Shown: positions 1 through 7,864, counted from the first letter of the stretch. The stretch: DNA of 9,288 nucleotides from Verrucomicrobiales bacterium (GCA_003517285.1 DPAW01000010.1:2102-11389), one strand, 5' to 3'. Program-made: numbers and translations. The notes: generated by a model from the letters alone, not told the origin.

Positions 1-938
1 TCGCCCACAGAGGAATCAGTAAATTTGTTTTTTCCCAACCAAGTGGAAAAGAGGATCGCGCCAATGATACAGCCAATCAGAGCAAAGTTGGTCGTGCCTT
101 CCAGTTTCAGCGGCACTTTCTCGCCGTCATCCGGGGCCGGGCCTTCCTTCTTGAACATGATGGTATCAAAGATGAAAAAGACCGCTAACAGGAAGAGTGC
201 CACCGGCGTCATTACCGGCAGAAGTTTCATGGTCCAGAAAAAGTCCACACCTTTTAGGAAACCCAAAAACAACGGCGGATCCCCAAGTGGCGTCAATGAA
301 CCGCCTATATTGGCCACCAGAAAAATAAAGAACACAACCACGTGTACCTGATGCTTGCGCCAGGCATTGGCCCGCAAGATCGGCCGGATGAGTAGCATCG
401 CCGCGCCAGTCGTCCCCATCCAACTGGCCAGCACCGTGCCGATAAACAGAATCGCCGTGTTCACCCACGGCGAACCGCGCAGACTACCTTTCAGGCAAAT
501 GCCGCCGGCTGCCGTGAAGAGTGCGCCTAGGAGAATAATAAACGGCACATAATCAAGCAGCACAATGTGCAGGATTTCGTAAAAGGCATCGCCCTTGAAG
601 GTCGCCAAAAATGGAATCGAGAAAATGACAATCCACCCCGCCGCCACTTTGCCGTAATTCGCATGCCAAAAATGCGGCGCCAAAATGGGCCCCAAGGCGA
701 TGGATAACAGCATGCCGGCAAACGGAATCACCCACAACACACTTAGACCCTGGCCTTTCACGCCGTGATGTGCATGGCCCTCATCATGCCCATGGTGACC
801 CTCCTCGTGTGACTCAGCCCCCGTGGGCAAGGCAGGTTCGGTGGCGTTACCAGCGCCCTCGGCTCCGCTCAATCCGGTCGCCCCCGCAAGCAGGAACATT
901 AGTCCCAGCCAGCCCAGCCAGTTCAATGGGTTTTTCAT
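1..938 (-). CDS. CitMHS-like sodium:proton antiporter, C-terminus cut by window edge
   Basis: Inner-membrane secondary transporter of the ion transporter superfamily (NhaD/CitMHS/ArsB type), expected to exchange Na+ for H+. Only the first 312 residues are in the window and the frame stays open to base 1. Residues 1-26 look like a signal peptide or first membrane anchor (MKNPLNWLGWLGLMFLLAG). A His-rich stretch follows at 44-58 with seven histidines, then several hydrophobic helices at roughly 66-88, 100-114, 128-147, 160-184, 198-214, 238-259 and 283-299. The diagnostic part is GTTGAAMLLIRPILRAN (176-191) followed by NIGGSLTPLGDPPLFLGFL (210-228), which I recognise from the putative citrate transporter/Na+:H+ antiporter families. 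The ATG at 938 was chosen because it begins the signal-like segment; no good Shine-Dalgarno precedes it, and the frame is closed upstream by a TGA near 1005. It is divergent from the kinase gene. Family is secure, transported ion is inferred. Confidence 0.88.
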   Translation of the reverse strand, partial: MKNPLNWLGWLGLMFLLAGATGLSGAEGAGNATEPALPTGAESHEEGHHGHDEGHAHHGVKGQGLSVLWVIPFAGMLLSIALGPILAPHFWHANYGKVAAGWIVIFSIPFLATFKGDAFYEILHIVLLDYVPFIILLGALFTAAGGICLKGSLRGSPWVNTAILFIGTVLASWMGTTGAAMLLIRPILRANAWRKHQVHVVVFFIFLVANIGGSLTPLGDPPLFLGFLKGVDFFWTMKLLPVMTPVALFLLAVFFIFDTIMFKKEGPAPDDGEKVPLKLEGTTNFALIGCIIGAILFSTWLGKNKFTDSSVG

Positions 939-999
939 GTGCGCAATGGCCCGCGACCAAGTCGCGTTCCACAGCGTCTTTCCTATCAAAAAGCAACCG

Positions 1000-1053
1000 T
1001 TGATTCAAACCAAATCGCAGAACGACGCGCCTTGAATTCAGGATTGATTCAGG
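1000..1053. repeat. Three TTGATTCA-like direct repeats between divergent genes
   Basis: TTGATTCA occurs at 1000-1007, TTGAATTCA at 1032-1040 and TTGATTCA at 1044-1051. The last two extend to share ATTCAGG at 1036-1042 and 1047-1053. They lie between the divergent antiporter and kinase starts, where an operator could sit. Spacings are 32 and 12 bp, close to whole helical turns. No regulator is identified and chance is possible in such a short AT-leaning stretch. Confidence 0.3.
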
Positions 1054-1090
1054 CTCATTCTTAAGGCAAAACGAGACACCGTGTTTAAGG

Positions 1091-2071
1091 ATGAGTAGCC
1101 CACCTCCCAGTCGAGCCATGAAACGCGTGCCCTGCGAACGCTGCGGTACTAGTACGTTTATTCCAGCGAATCTGGGTATGTTTCAGTACTCTAATTGTAG
1201 CAATTGCGGCCACCCAGTGATGACTCCCGTGAAGCTCGATCAGTTTGAACTACGCGCCGTGTGCGGCTCCGGCGGCATGGCCACTGTGTACCGTGCGCAC
1301 GATGAAATCCTAGGGCGTGACGTTGCGGTGAAGCTAATGCAGCCTGAATTTTCCGATGACGCAAACGCCATGGCTGGGTTTTTCCGCGAAGCCCAATATC
1401 AGGCATCCCTGAACCACACCAACATCGTACAGGTCTACAACTACGGCCATTTCAAAGGTCACAAATACCTCGTCATGGAAGTCGCCGACCGTGGAGACCT
1501 CGACGGGTTGATCCAGAAAAATGGCAGAGTAGATGAACTCTATGTGCTCGATGCCGGCATCAAGATCGCTGGCGCTCTAGAACTCGTCCGCAAGAAAGAA
1601 ATCATCCATCTCGACCTAAAACCCGACAACATCCTCTACAACATCGATGGCGAACCCAAGCTCACAGACTTTGGCATCGCTCGCAAAGTCAATGAACCTC
1701 GTGCCGCCGAGGGCCTTGTTGGCACGCCCTTTTACATCGCTCCAGAACGCGTAGCTCGCGGCGTGCAGGATTTCCGGTCAGACATGTATTCTCTGGGGGC
1801 CACCCTCTACCACGCCCTGACCGGTCAAGTTCCTTTCAATGGCAACTCCGTGGAGGAAACCGTTTGGGCCCATGTGAAAACGCGCATCACGCCTCCGCGC
1901 AAAATCGTCCGAGATATCAGCGCAAACACCGAAGGCGCCATCCTCCGCGCCATGAATAAAGATCCGGAAAAACGCTTTCGCGATTACGACGAAATGATCC
2001 TCACCCTTGAGGCATCCCGCAGCGAACTTCTCCAAAAACGCAGCGGCGCAAAATCCGGTTGGTTTAGCTGA
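1091..2071 (+). CDS. Zinc-ribbon Ser/Thr protein kinase (Hanks type, HLD catalytic loop)
   Basis: Cytoplasmic protein kinase of 326 residues that should transfer ATP phosphate to Ser/Thr. The N-terminus has a zinc ribbon with C15-x2-C18 and C36-x2-C39. The kinase domain spans about 50-310: glycine loop GSGGMATVYRA (59-69), ATP-anchoring K81 in VAVK, alpha-C glutamate E100, catalytic loop HLDLKPDN (173-180; D175, N180), metal-binding DFG (193-195) and GTPFYIAPE (211-219) ending the activation segment. The arginine usual before the catalytic aspartate (HRD) is leucine here, so it is a non-RD kinase; all other key residues are present, so activity is likely. No transmembrane helix or extracellular sensor is seen. 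The start is uncertain: TAAGG directly abuts the ATG at 1091, and a second in-frame ATG at 1118 (M10) would keep the zinc ribbon. It stands alone, divergent from the antiporter and 58 bp ahead of tRNA-Thr. Substrate unknown. Confidence 0.95.
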   Translation: MSSPPPSRAMKRVPCERCGTSTFIPANLGMFQYSNCSNCGHPVMTPVKLDQFELRAVCGSGGMATVYRAHDEILGRDVAVKLMQPEFSDDANAMAGFFREAQYQASLNHTNIVQVYNYGHFKGHKYLVMEVADRGDLDGLIQKNGRVDELYVLDAGIKIAGALELVRKKEIIHLDLKPDNILYNIDGEPKLTDFGIARKVNEPRAAEGLVGTPFYIAPERVARGVQDFRSDMYSLGATLYHALTGQVPFNGNSVEETVWAHVKTRITPPRKIVRDISANTEGAILRAMNKDPEKRFRDYDEMILTLEASRSELLQKRSGAKSGWFS

Positions 2072-2129
2072 TCCGACACAGCTCCTTGCTAGACAATCTC
2101 GAATTTCCGAATTAGTATCACTCCCTCTG

Positions 2130-2205
2130 GCCAGATTAGCTCAGTTGGTAGAGCAGCAGTTTTGTAACCTGCAGGTCACCCGTTCAAGTCGGGTATCTGG
2201 CTCCA
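2130..2205 (+). tRNA. tRNA-Thr(UGU), CCA encoded
   Basis: Full cloverleaf. Acceptor GCCAGAT (2130-2136) pairs with ATCTGGC (2195-2201); D stem GCTC/GAGC (2139-2142, 2151-2154); anticodon loop TTTGTAA (2161-2167) with anticodon TGT at 2163-2165, reading ACA threonine codons; variable loop AGGTC; T stem ACCCG/CGGGT with loop TTCAAGT (2183-2189). Discriminator T2202 is followed by a genomic CCA (2203-2205). G1-C72 and C2-G71 agree with threonine identity in bacteria. The innermost anticodon-stem pair is T2160 opposite C2168, a mismatch (U31/C39); the other four pairs are normal. A T5 run (2206-2210) follows without a clear hairpin. Confidence 0.96.
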
Positions 2206-2224
2206 TTTTTCCTCCCTCCACAGG

Positions 2225-2677
2225 TTAACCCAAACCCAAATTCACCTCATGATATTCCAGCGCCCATTCGCGCATAAAGCGGACTTGTTCGGGGATGATC
2301 TTATAGATAATCAGCATGGGGTTGTCCGGGGTGCCGAGGTATTGGCGAAGGAGCGGGTTGCTGTCCCAGATGGATTGAACAGCGTCAGCGTCGTCCAAAA
2401 CTTCAGCGCGGCCAGTGATGCGCACCTGATCGTGGCGGCTGTCCATGTAGCATAATTCCACGTTCGGGTTAGCCGCGATCTCCTGCGTTTTGTGGTAAGC
2501 CTTAAGGTTGGCGACGTACACGGTGAAGCCGTCGGTCTTCACAGGGGAAACAGGACGGAGACGCGGCCGATCGCCGTCGAGGGTCGCCAGCATGGGAAAT
2601 TTCGCATCCGCCATGGTTGCCTGCGCTAAGGCCGGCAGTTCATTCGGATCAATGGGGTCAGGTTCGGGCTTTGCCAT
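2225..2677 (-). CDS. Pyridoxamine 5'-phosphate oxidase-family FMN split-barrel protein
   Basis: Small protein of 150 residues with the layout of the PNPOx-like FMN-binding split barrel: strand pair around FPMLATLDGDRPRLRPV (27-43), DGFTVYVAN (49-57), the K-T-Q-E-I-A-A-N-P helix (63-71), VELCYMD (73-79) and VRITGRAEVLDD (85-96). Members bind FMN or a related flavin as dimers and reduce small substrates; many are stress-linked and of unknown substrate. It lacks the length and C-terminal substrate residues of true PdxH (about 200+ residues), so it is not called pdxH. The ATG at 2677 follows the stop of the upstream nitrilase gene by 13 bp, so translation is probably from the same mRNA; no strong ribosome site is seen. 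It ends 19 bp from the convergent tRNA-Thr. Confidence 0.88.
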   Translation of the reverse strand: MAKPEPDPIDPNELPALAQATMADAKFPMLATLDGDRPRLRPVSPVKTDGFTVYVANLKAYHKTQEIAANPNVELCYMDSRHDQVRITGRAEVLDDADAVQSIWDSNPLLRQYLGTPDNPMLIIYKIIPEQVRFMREWALEYHEVNLGLG

Positions 2678-2690
2678 AGTATACTAGGTT

Positions 2691-3686
2691 CTAATCTTGG
2701 TTGCTTGCCTCGGGGTCGGTGGTGGAAAAACGTACGGTCCGGATATCCTGTTCGCGCCCGGTGGGCGTGGACACGGCCTTGTACAACTCTGGTCGACGGC
2801 TGCGAATCCATCGCACGCCGGTGCACATGGCGCGCGTCTCGGCTTTGAGATCAGCCAACACCATGTCGTCACCGGCCTGCCAGGTTTCGGCGAGCACATC
2901 GCCGTAGGGATCGAGGATCATCGCATTGCCGGTGCGCACCTCGTTGTCATCACGACCCACGCCGTTGCTGAAGATGAGATAAATGCCGTTATCATGTGCG
3001 CGCGCGGGCAGCCATTTCAGCAACCACTCGCGCCCTTTCGGCCCACGAAATTCTGCCTCGATGGCCGCGGGATCGACGGCGCGATTTTCCCACAACGCCA
3101 CGTCAATCGCCCCCATGCACCGCGGACTAGGCGTAGTACAACCGCCCGTTTGATGTGGCGCAATCAAAACCTCCGCACCCTGCAGCGCGTTGATCCGCAC
3201 ATTCTCGCCGAGGTTGCAATCGTAACAAATTAGAATTCCCGCGCGCGTGCCATTAGGCAGAACAAACAGCGTATAGTTCGAACCGCTGCTGATGTGTTCA
3301 TTGATAAACGCGTGCAGCTTGCGATGACACGCCGTGCGGCCATCGGGCATCGCCACTACGTAGCTGTTATACAATCGGCCATCCGCACCGCGTTCAATGA
3401 AGCCTGCGCCGACGGACAACTGATACTCCGCCGCCAAGGCCAGTAGTGCCTGCGTGCTCTCGCCATCGGGCACCGGCTCAGCCAAAGCATCCAACGCCTC
3501 GCGCGGCAAATCACGCAAATGCCAGTAGCCCGTCAGGCACATCTCGGGAAAGATCACCAACTCCGCGTCCGCCGCCGCGGCCTGTGCCGTCCATGCGCGC
3601 ACGGTGGCCAGATTAGCCGCCTTGTCGCCGGGCACATGCTGAAACTGTACACTCGCTGCCCGGAGATCGTTCACGCGCCGATTCAA
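2691..3686 (-). CDS. Carbon-nitrogen hydrolase (nitrilase superfamily)
   Basis: Cytoplasmic amidase/carbamoylase-type enzyme of 331 residues that should hydrolyse a C-N bond through a cysteine thioester. The catalytic set is visible: E48 in IFPEMCLTGY, K123 in HRKLHAF, a second glutamate E130, and nucleophile C154 in GILICYD. The C-terminal core is ARAHDNGIYLIFSNGVG (about 228-244) followed by GNAMILDPYGDVL. About 45 residues (roughly 180-224) are inserted between the nucleophile region and that core, including GGCTTPSPRC and a charged helix; I take this as a subfamily trait. The start is a TTG (3686) with a GGGGG tract 10 nt upstream; a GTG at 3674 (V5) is an equally possible start, since conserved sequence begins near residue 9. 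It lies 17 bp after the heme-protein gene and 13 bp before the FMN-protein gene, so it is mid-operon. Substrate cannot be told from sequence alone. Confidence 0.9.
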   Translation of the reverse strand: MNRRVNDLRAASVQFQHVPGDKAANLATVRAWTAQAAAADAELVIFPEMCLTGYWHLRDLPREALDALAEPVPDGESTQALLALAAEYQLSVGAGFIERGADGRLYNSYVVAMPDGRTACHRKLHAFINEHISSGSNYTLFVLPNGTRAGILICYDCNLGENVRINALQGAEVLIAPHQTGGCTTPSPRCMGAIDVALWENRAVDPAAIEAEFRGPKGREWLLKWLPARAHDNGIYLIFSNGVGRDDNEVRTGNAMILDPYGDVLAETWQAGDDMVLADLKAETRAMCTGVRWIRSRRPELYKAVSTPTGREQDIRTVRFSTTDPEASNQD

Positions 3687-3703
3687 TCGCCAAACGCCCC
3701 CAC

Positions 3704-6595
3704 TTACAATCCCGCAATGAACGCCAGTAGATCCGCCATCTGCTGTGGTGTGAGGCCGGCCTCGAGGCCTTCGGGCATGATGGATTTTCCGCCACTGCGC
3801 ATGCCCTTCACCTGCGTACGCGGCAGCAGCAGCTCCTTGCCGAGCGGCAACTTGATGCGCACATGTGTCAGCGTTTCGTCACCGAGCAAGCCGGTTTGAG
3901 TGCCGCCATCGCGCAACGCCACATCGTACGCCACGTAGTTCGCCGCCACTTCGCGGTTGGGATCCACGATGCTCGACAGCAATTTCTCCGGACCATTGGC
4001 CTTCACCGAAACCAGATCCGGCCCCAGCACATGCCCGGCCTTGCCCGCGCGATGGCACAAGGCACAGCGTTGGGTGTAAATCACCTGACCAGCCGCCGCA
4101 TCGCCCTTGAGCTTCAGTGCCGGCAACAGATCCTGCACCGCCTGCGCACGCGTCTTCGCCTTCGCCGGTGCGCCAAACAGCTTGTTCACCCGCTTCACCA
4201 TGGCGGCCGCCGATTGCCGACGCAGGGCTGCAATTGTATTAGGAGACAACGTGTCTTTACGGATCGCACCCTTCTCCAACTCATCGAGTAACACCGGCAC
4301 GCGTTCGTCGCGTGTGGCCAAGGCCGCCTCGATTTCTCGCCGCATCCCCGGCGTCCCTTTCGCCCACAACGCGACCAGATTGGGCGCCACCGGTGGGTTG
4401 GTAAATTTCGCATACGCCTGCACCGCCGCCACCCGCACCGGCTCTGCGGTACGCTCACGGGCCACGTGCAAATACGCCGGGCCCGACTCGGCGAATCCCC
4501 GTCGCCAAGCCAGCGTCAATGCCGGGAACAGCTCTGTGTCGGGCTTCTCCTTGGCCGGTAACGTCAGCCATCGCAAGGCCTCCTTCTCCAGTGCCGGTAA
4601 ACTGCCCGCGGCCGGTCCGAGCGCGTTGACCCAATCAATGGTCTCGCGGGTCGGCTCCCGGCGTGCCACGGCCAGCACGGCCTTGGCCACTTCGCCAGGC
4701 CGATTGCGCCGGCCGATGAGCTTGAGAAACTCAACGCGCGCGGCATGCGAAACGCGCGGTGCACCGTGCATGGCCACGAACAGATCGCCCAGTTCCTCGT
4801 CACCGTTCAGGGCATTCGTCACCGCAGCCTCGATCCAGCGATCGCCCTTCGCCTGCCCCAGCGCCGTGACCAGAGCAATGCTCTTCTCCTCGCTGGAGGG
4901 AAACACGGAGGCGGTCAACGCCTGTTGATACAGCACATCGTGACTGGGATTATCCACGCGGGCAAACACCGCGCGCACCACACGCGGATCCTTAGCGAAC
5001 TGCTCGGCTAATTGCATCGCCTGCACGCGCGCGGGCGCCGTGCCTTTTCCCAGCACGGGTAACAAGTGATCCGCTTTCAGCGCACCCAAGCCTTGCAGAG
5101 CCCACAAAGAATGAATTTGCCCCAGCAGCGCGGCGGAGTTCGCCGCCAATTTTTCCAGCACCGGAATCAGCGACCGATCCTGCTGTTCAAAAATCAATCG
5201 CGCGGCCGTGTCGCGATGCCAGCCGTTGGGATGGGCAAGCAACTGCACCAATTGCGGCCCTTTCAATGTGGCAGGCATCGCGCGCTTGGGCGGTTTGAAG
5301 TCTTTCGGCGCGATCCGCCAAATACGACCGCGATCGTTGCCGCTGTTCAGATCCAAGTGTTGCTTGATGCTCTCGGGAATGCTCCACGGATGCTCAATTG
5401 TTTCACGGTACATATCCGCCACAAAGAGACTGCCATCGGGCGCGTTGGCGAATTGCACGGGCCGAAACCAATTATCGCGTGACGCCATAAACTCAGCCTT
5501 GCGTTCGTCGTCAGGCCGCTCACCAATCGGCTGCACTCCGAGATACCGCAGCTCTTTGCGATGAATCAAATTGCTACCGGCATCGGCAATAAAAGCGTTG
5601 CCGCGTAATCCCTTCATGGCGTCCCCGCGATAAATCGTGATACCCGTGGCGGCGGTGAAATATCCCGACACCCGACCGCCGCCTTCCACCGGCCCGCGCA
5701 CTTGCCCAGCAATGCGCCAGCGCGTGCGCACAATACGCCACGGCTCATCCGGGCTCAGCCGAAACACCTCCGCCGCCGCGCCATCGGCCGCGATGCCCAC
5801 CCGCTGACTCGGCAACGCGTAATGCGGGTTGCGGCCCGCATACCGCGATGGATACATCAACGCCTGCAGATGGCTGCTATTGCTACAGGTAAACTTCCGG
5901 CCCGCATCATCAAAACTCATCCCGTGCTGCGCCGTGCTGTCTTCCCCACGCAGTTGCAGTGTGCGCGGGTCGAAAGAAAAATTCCGGCCACTGAGCGATA
6001 CCGTATTGCCGGCGGCGTCCTTCACACTGCCGCCCATGTACGAGGTGCAGCCATGAATCCGGTTGTCCAGTCCCCATCGAAAGCTGTTGAACATCGCCTG
6101 CACATTCAGTCGACTGCGCCCCGTGCCGAAACCCTCGAGCACCGTGCGGTTCACATCCGCCTTGCCGTCGCCGGTGATGTCTTTCAGAAACAGAATCTTC
6201 GGCGTCACACCCACAAACACGCCGCCATTGTAGCAGATCACCGCCGTGGGCCAGGCGAGTCCATCGGCAAACACCACGCTCTTCTCAAACCGGCCGTCCC
6301 CATCGGCATCCTCCAGTCGCCGAATCCGGCCGGCATTGGCCTCGCGCCGTTCGGAGTAGCCGATCATCTCAACCACATACAATCGCCCGTGCGCATCAAA
6401 ACTCATGGCAATCGGATCCGCCACCAACGGCTCAGCTGCCGCCAACTGCAGGTCAAACCCCGGCTTCACCTCAAACGTCTCGCGCGCCTTGGCCACCGGC
6501 GTATGCGGTATACGCGGCAACTCCATCGGATCCGGTTTCGGTTCTGCCGCGCACAAAACTCCATAAGTTACAACGCCAACACACAAAAACTTCAT
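3704..6595 (-). CDS. PVC-type heme-binding protein: beta-propeller, HEAT repeats, cytochrome c (CxxCH)
   Basis: Large exported protein of 963 residues. Residues 1-17 form a signal peptide (MKFLCVGVVTYGVLCAA). Residues about 40-430 match the beta-propeller of PVC putative membrane-bound dehydrogenases, with GDG calcium-loop-like segments (EDADGDG, DITGDG) and ADMYRETIEHP near the end. About 440-800 is helical and HEAT-like (LLAHPNGWHRDTAARLIFE begins it). The C-terminal 130 residues are a class I cytochrome c: C844-A-L-C847-H848 attaches heme, and M940 in SIMPEGL is the probable sixth ligand. The family is expanded in Planctomycetota and Verrucomicrobiota; electron transfer from oxidation of sugars or alcohols in the periplasm is the usual guess, without a proven substrate. 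GAGG lies just ahead of the ATG at 6595. It heads a compact set with the nitrilase and FMN-protein genes. The long open frames opposite it are shadows. Confidence 0.95.
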   Translation of the reverse strand: MKFLCVGVVTYGVLCAAEPKPDPMELPRIPHTPVAKARETFEVKPGFDLQLAAAEPLVADPIAMSFDAHGRLYVVEMIGYSERREANAGRIRRLEDADGDGRFEKSVVFADGLAWPTAVICYNGGVFVGVTPKILFLKDITGDGKADVNRTVLEGFGTGRSRLNVQAMFNSFRWGLDNRIHGCTSYMGGSVKDAAGNTVSLSGRNFSFDPRTLQLRGEDSTAQHGMSFDDAGRKFTCSNSSHLQALMYPSRYAGRNPHYALPSQRVGIAADGAAAEVFRLSPDEPWRIVRTRWRIAGQVRGPVEGGGRVSGYFTAATGITIYRGDAMKGLRGNAFIADAGSNLIHRKELRYLGVQPIGERPDDERKAEFMASRDNWFRPVQFANAPDGSLFVADMYRETIEHPWSIPESIKQHLDLNSGNDRGRIWRIAPKDFKPPKRAMPATLKGPQLVQLLAHPNGWHRDTAARLIFEQQDRSLIPVLEKLAANSAALLGQIHSLWALQGLGALKADHLLPVLGKGTAPARVQAMQLAEQFAKDPRVVRAVFARVDNPSHDVLYQQALTASVFPSSEEKSIALVTALGQAKGDRWIEAAVTNALNGDEELGDLFVAMHGAPRVSHAARVEFLKLIGRRNRPGEVAKAVLAVARREPTRETIDWVNALGPAAGSLPALEKEALRWLTLPAKEKPDTELFPALTLAWRRGFAESGPAYLHVARERTAEPVRVAAVQAYAKFTNPPVAPNLVALWAKGTPGMRREIEAALATRDERVPVLLDELEKGAIRKDTLSPNTIAALRRQSAAAMVKRVNKLFGAPAKAKTRAQAVQDLLPALKLKGDAAAGQVIYTQRCALCHRAGKAGHVLGPDLVSVKANGPEKLLSSIVDPNREVAANYVAYDVALRDGGTQTGLLGDETLTHVRIKLPLGKELLLPRTQVKGMRSGGKSIMPEGLEAGLTPQQMADLLAFIAGL

Positions 6596-6693
6596 GACCT
6601 CAGCCTAAACAACTAACCGAAAGGCGAAAGTCAAAATGCAAAGGCTTTCATTTTTATTGGATTATCCGTCGATAAAACGAGAGTGCCGTTGAA

Positions 6694-6723
6694 ATTATAA
6701 AGCCCACACTAAAACGCTGGCGA
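6694..6723 (-). promoter_or_regulatory. Possible sigma-70-like promoter for the heme-protein set
   Basis: On the minus strand a perfect TATAAT lies at 6699-6694, with TCGCCA at 6723-6718 (four of six matches to TTGACA) 18 bp upstream. It sits in the 138-bp gap between the hydrolase stop and the heme-protein ATG, giving a leader of roughly 90 nt. The region is AT-rich compared with the flanking genes, so a chance TATAAT is quite possible. Confidence 0.35.
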
Positions 6724-6733
6724 TTAATGGAAG

Positions 6734-7822
6734 TCAGTTAATTTGCGGGCGTAACACAGAGTCTATAGTGGCATAGGCGGCTTCGCGCATGTCCTTAGGA
6801 AAATTGTGATCATAGTCCGGGTGCTTGATGATGAGTCCGTTTTCGTTGCCCAACAATTTGTAGATTGGCCGCGCCGCCGTGGCGCAAATATCGACGCTTT
6901 TCCAGCGGAAATTTCCATCACGCAATGGCGCGTGCACAAAGAAGGGCCGTGGCGCCAAGGCACCGAGTAATTCCGGGAAATCGAACGGAATCTCCTTCGT
7001 TCGCCCGCGGTAATTGCTCATACGCGGCATATATCGGATCTGGCACCAGCCGCGGCCGAAGAACCAATTGCGTTCCGCACCGTCATAATAATCCGGGTAC
7101 GCATCAAAACCGCAACTGCTGGCCAGCACGGTGATTCGTTGATCAAACACTGCGGTGTAAACGGCGTTATGCCCGCCGAGCGAATGGCCGATGGCGCCAA
7201 AGCCGCGCACCGCATCCACCTGCGGCAGCATCTCCAGCAAATCCAACGCGCGCGTGTTGTCATAAATCGCCTTCATGGTGCCGCTCACGTACTCGAGCTT
7301 ACCAAGATTCGGCCAATAATTGGCAAGATGCGTGTACGCCGGCGCGATGGTCACATACCCGCGCTCGGCCAGCTCTGTCGCATAAGCACGCCCTTCGCGG
7401 CCGCCCAAGCCCACGACCACCTTGTGCCCAACGCGATTGTCCGTAGGCATCAGGCACAGCACGGCCGGCGCTTTGCCTTTTTTCAAAACCGCCTTAGGAA
7501 TGCACAGGTACGCCGGCGTGCGTGAGTCCGGCTCGGATTGATAGGTGATCAGGCGGCGAATGTATTTTCCGGCATCCACTTCCTCCTCCACCTTAACCGC
7601 CAAATCCACACGCCGCTCTTTACCTGGCAAGGATCCCATTACCGTTTCCATTCCACGGACAATTTCGGCTCGGCGCTGAGCCCAATCGGCCGGCGTTTTC
7701 ACCGGCTGCACGTTGCCGTCGGTATCACGAAACTTCAGGAGATCAAGTCGCGGCAACCGTTCCGCCGCCCAAAAAGTGGTCGAAAAGACAAGAAGTACCA
7801 AGAAACCCACAGACCGGTTCAT
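6734..7822 (-). CDS. Secreted alpha/beta-hydrolase, acetylxylan-esterase/dienelactone-hydrolase-like
   Basis: Predicted exported esterase of 362 residues. The ATG at 7822 is chosen because it starts a clean signal peptide (MNRSVGFLVLLVFSTTFWA). The frame could extend to a TTG at 7855 or an ATG at 7846, but these add a short polar leader ahead of the signal. The alpha/beta-hydrolase core shows PAVLCLMP (119-126), ERGYVTIAPAY (153-163), nucleophile elbow GHSLGG with S214, likely acid D302 in APLRDGNF and base H339 in DYDHNFP. This order suits carboxylester hydrolases of the acetyl-xylan-esterase/dienelactone-hydrolase group, which in these bacteria are often linked to polysaccharide breakdown; the substrate is not shown here. 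It lies 42 bp after nadA in the same direction and may be read through from it. The heme-protein gene follows after 138 bp. Confidence 0.85.
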   Translation of the reverse strand: MNRSVGFLVLLVFSTTFWAAERLPRLDLLKFRDTDGNVQPVKTPADWAQRRAEIVRGMETVMGSLPGKERRVDLAVKVEEEVDAGKYIRRLITYQSEPDSRTPAYLCIPKAVLKKGKAPAVLCLMPTDNRVGHKVVVGLGGREGRAYATELAERGYVTIAPAYTHLANYWPNLGKLEYVSGTMKAIYDNTRALDLLEMLPQVDAVRGFGAIGHSLGGHNAVYTAVFDQRITVLASSCGFDAYPDYYDGAERNWFFGRGWCQIRYMPRMSNYRGRTKEIPFDFPELLGALAPRPFFVHAPLRDGNFRWKSVDICATAARPIYKLLGNENGLIIKHPDYDHNFPKDMREAAYATIDSVLRPQIN

Positions 7823-7864
7823 GCCGCAGTGTTGCAGGCCGCCCATCGGTGGCAAGGGGAAAGG

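Noticed and set aside
2206..2210. T5 run after tRNA-Thr as a terminator
   Set aside because: No stable hairpin precedes it apart from the tRNA itself, so it is not annotated separately.
2677..2686. 10-bp palindrome TAGTATACTA at the FMN-protein start
   Set aside because: Short, AT-rich and inside a probable operon; chance is the simplest explanation.
2697..3233. Plus-strand open frame of 178 codons
   Set aside because: Opposite the catalytic half of the nitrilase gene, whose motifs are clear; no motif is seen in this frame.
4107..4928. Plus-strand open frame of 273 codons
   Set aside because: Ser/Ala/Arg-rich shadow opposite the HEAT-repeat part of the heme-protein gene; high GC makes long antisense frames common here.
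5702..6616. Plus-strand open frame of 304 codons
   Set aside because: It lies wholly opposite the conserved heme-protein gene, has a His/Arg/Pro-rich composition typical of an antisense shadow, and shows no recognisable domain.
6622..6656. GAAAG...CTTTC inverted repeat followed by T-rich bases, considered as a terminator
   Set aside because: Only 5 bp of stem with a 14-nt loop, and the T-run is on the plus strand where no gene ends.
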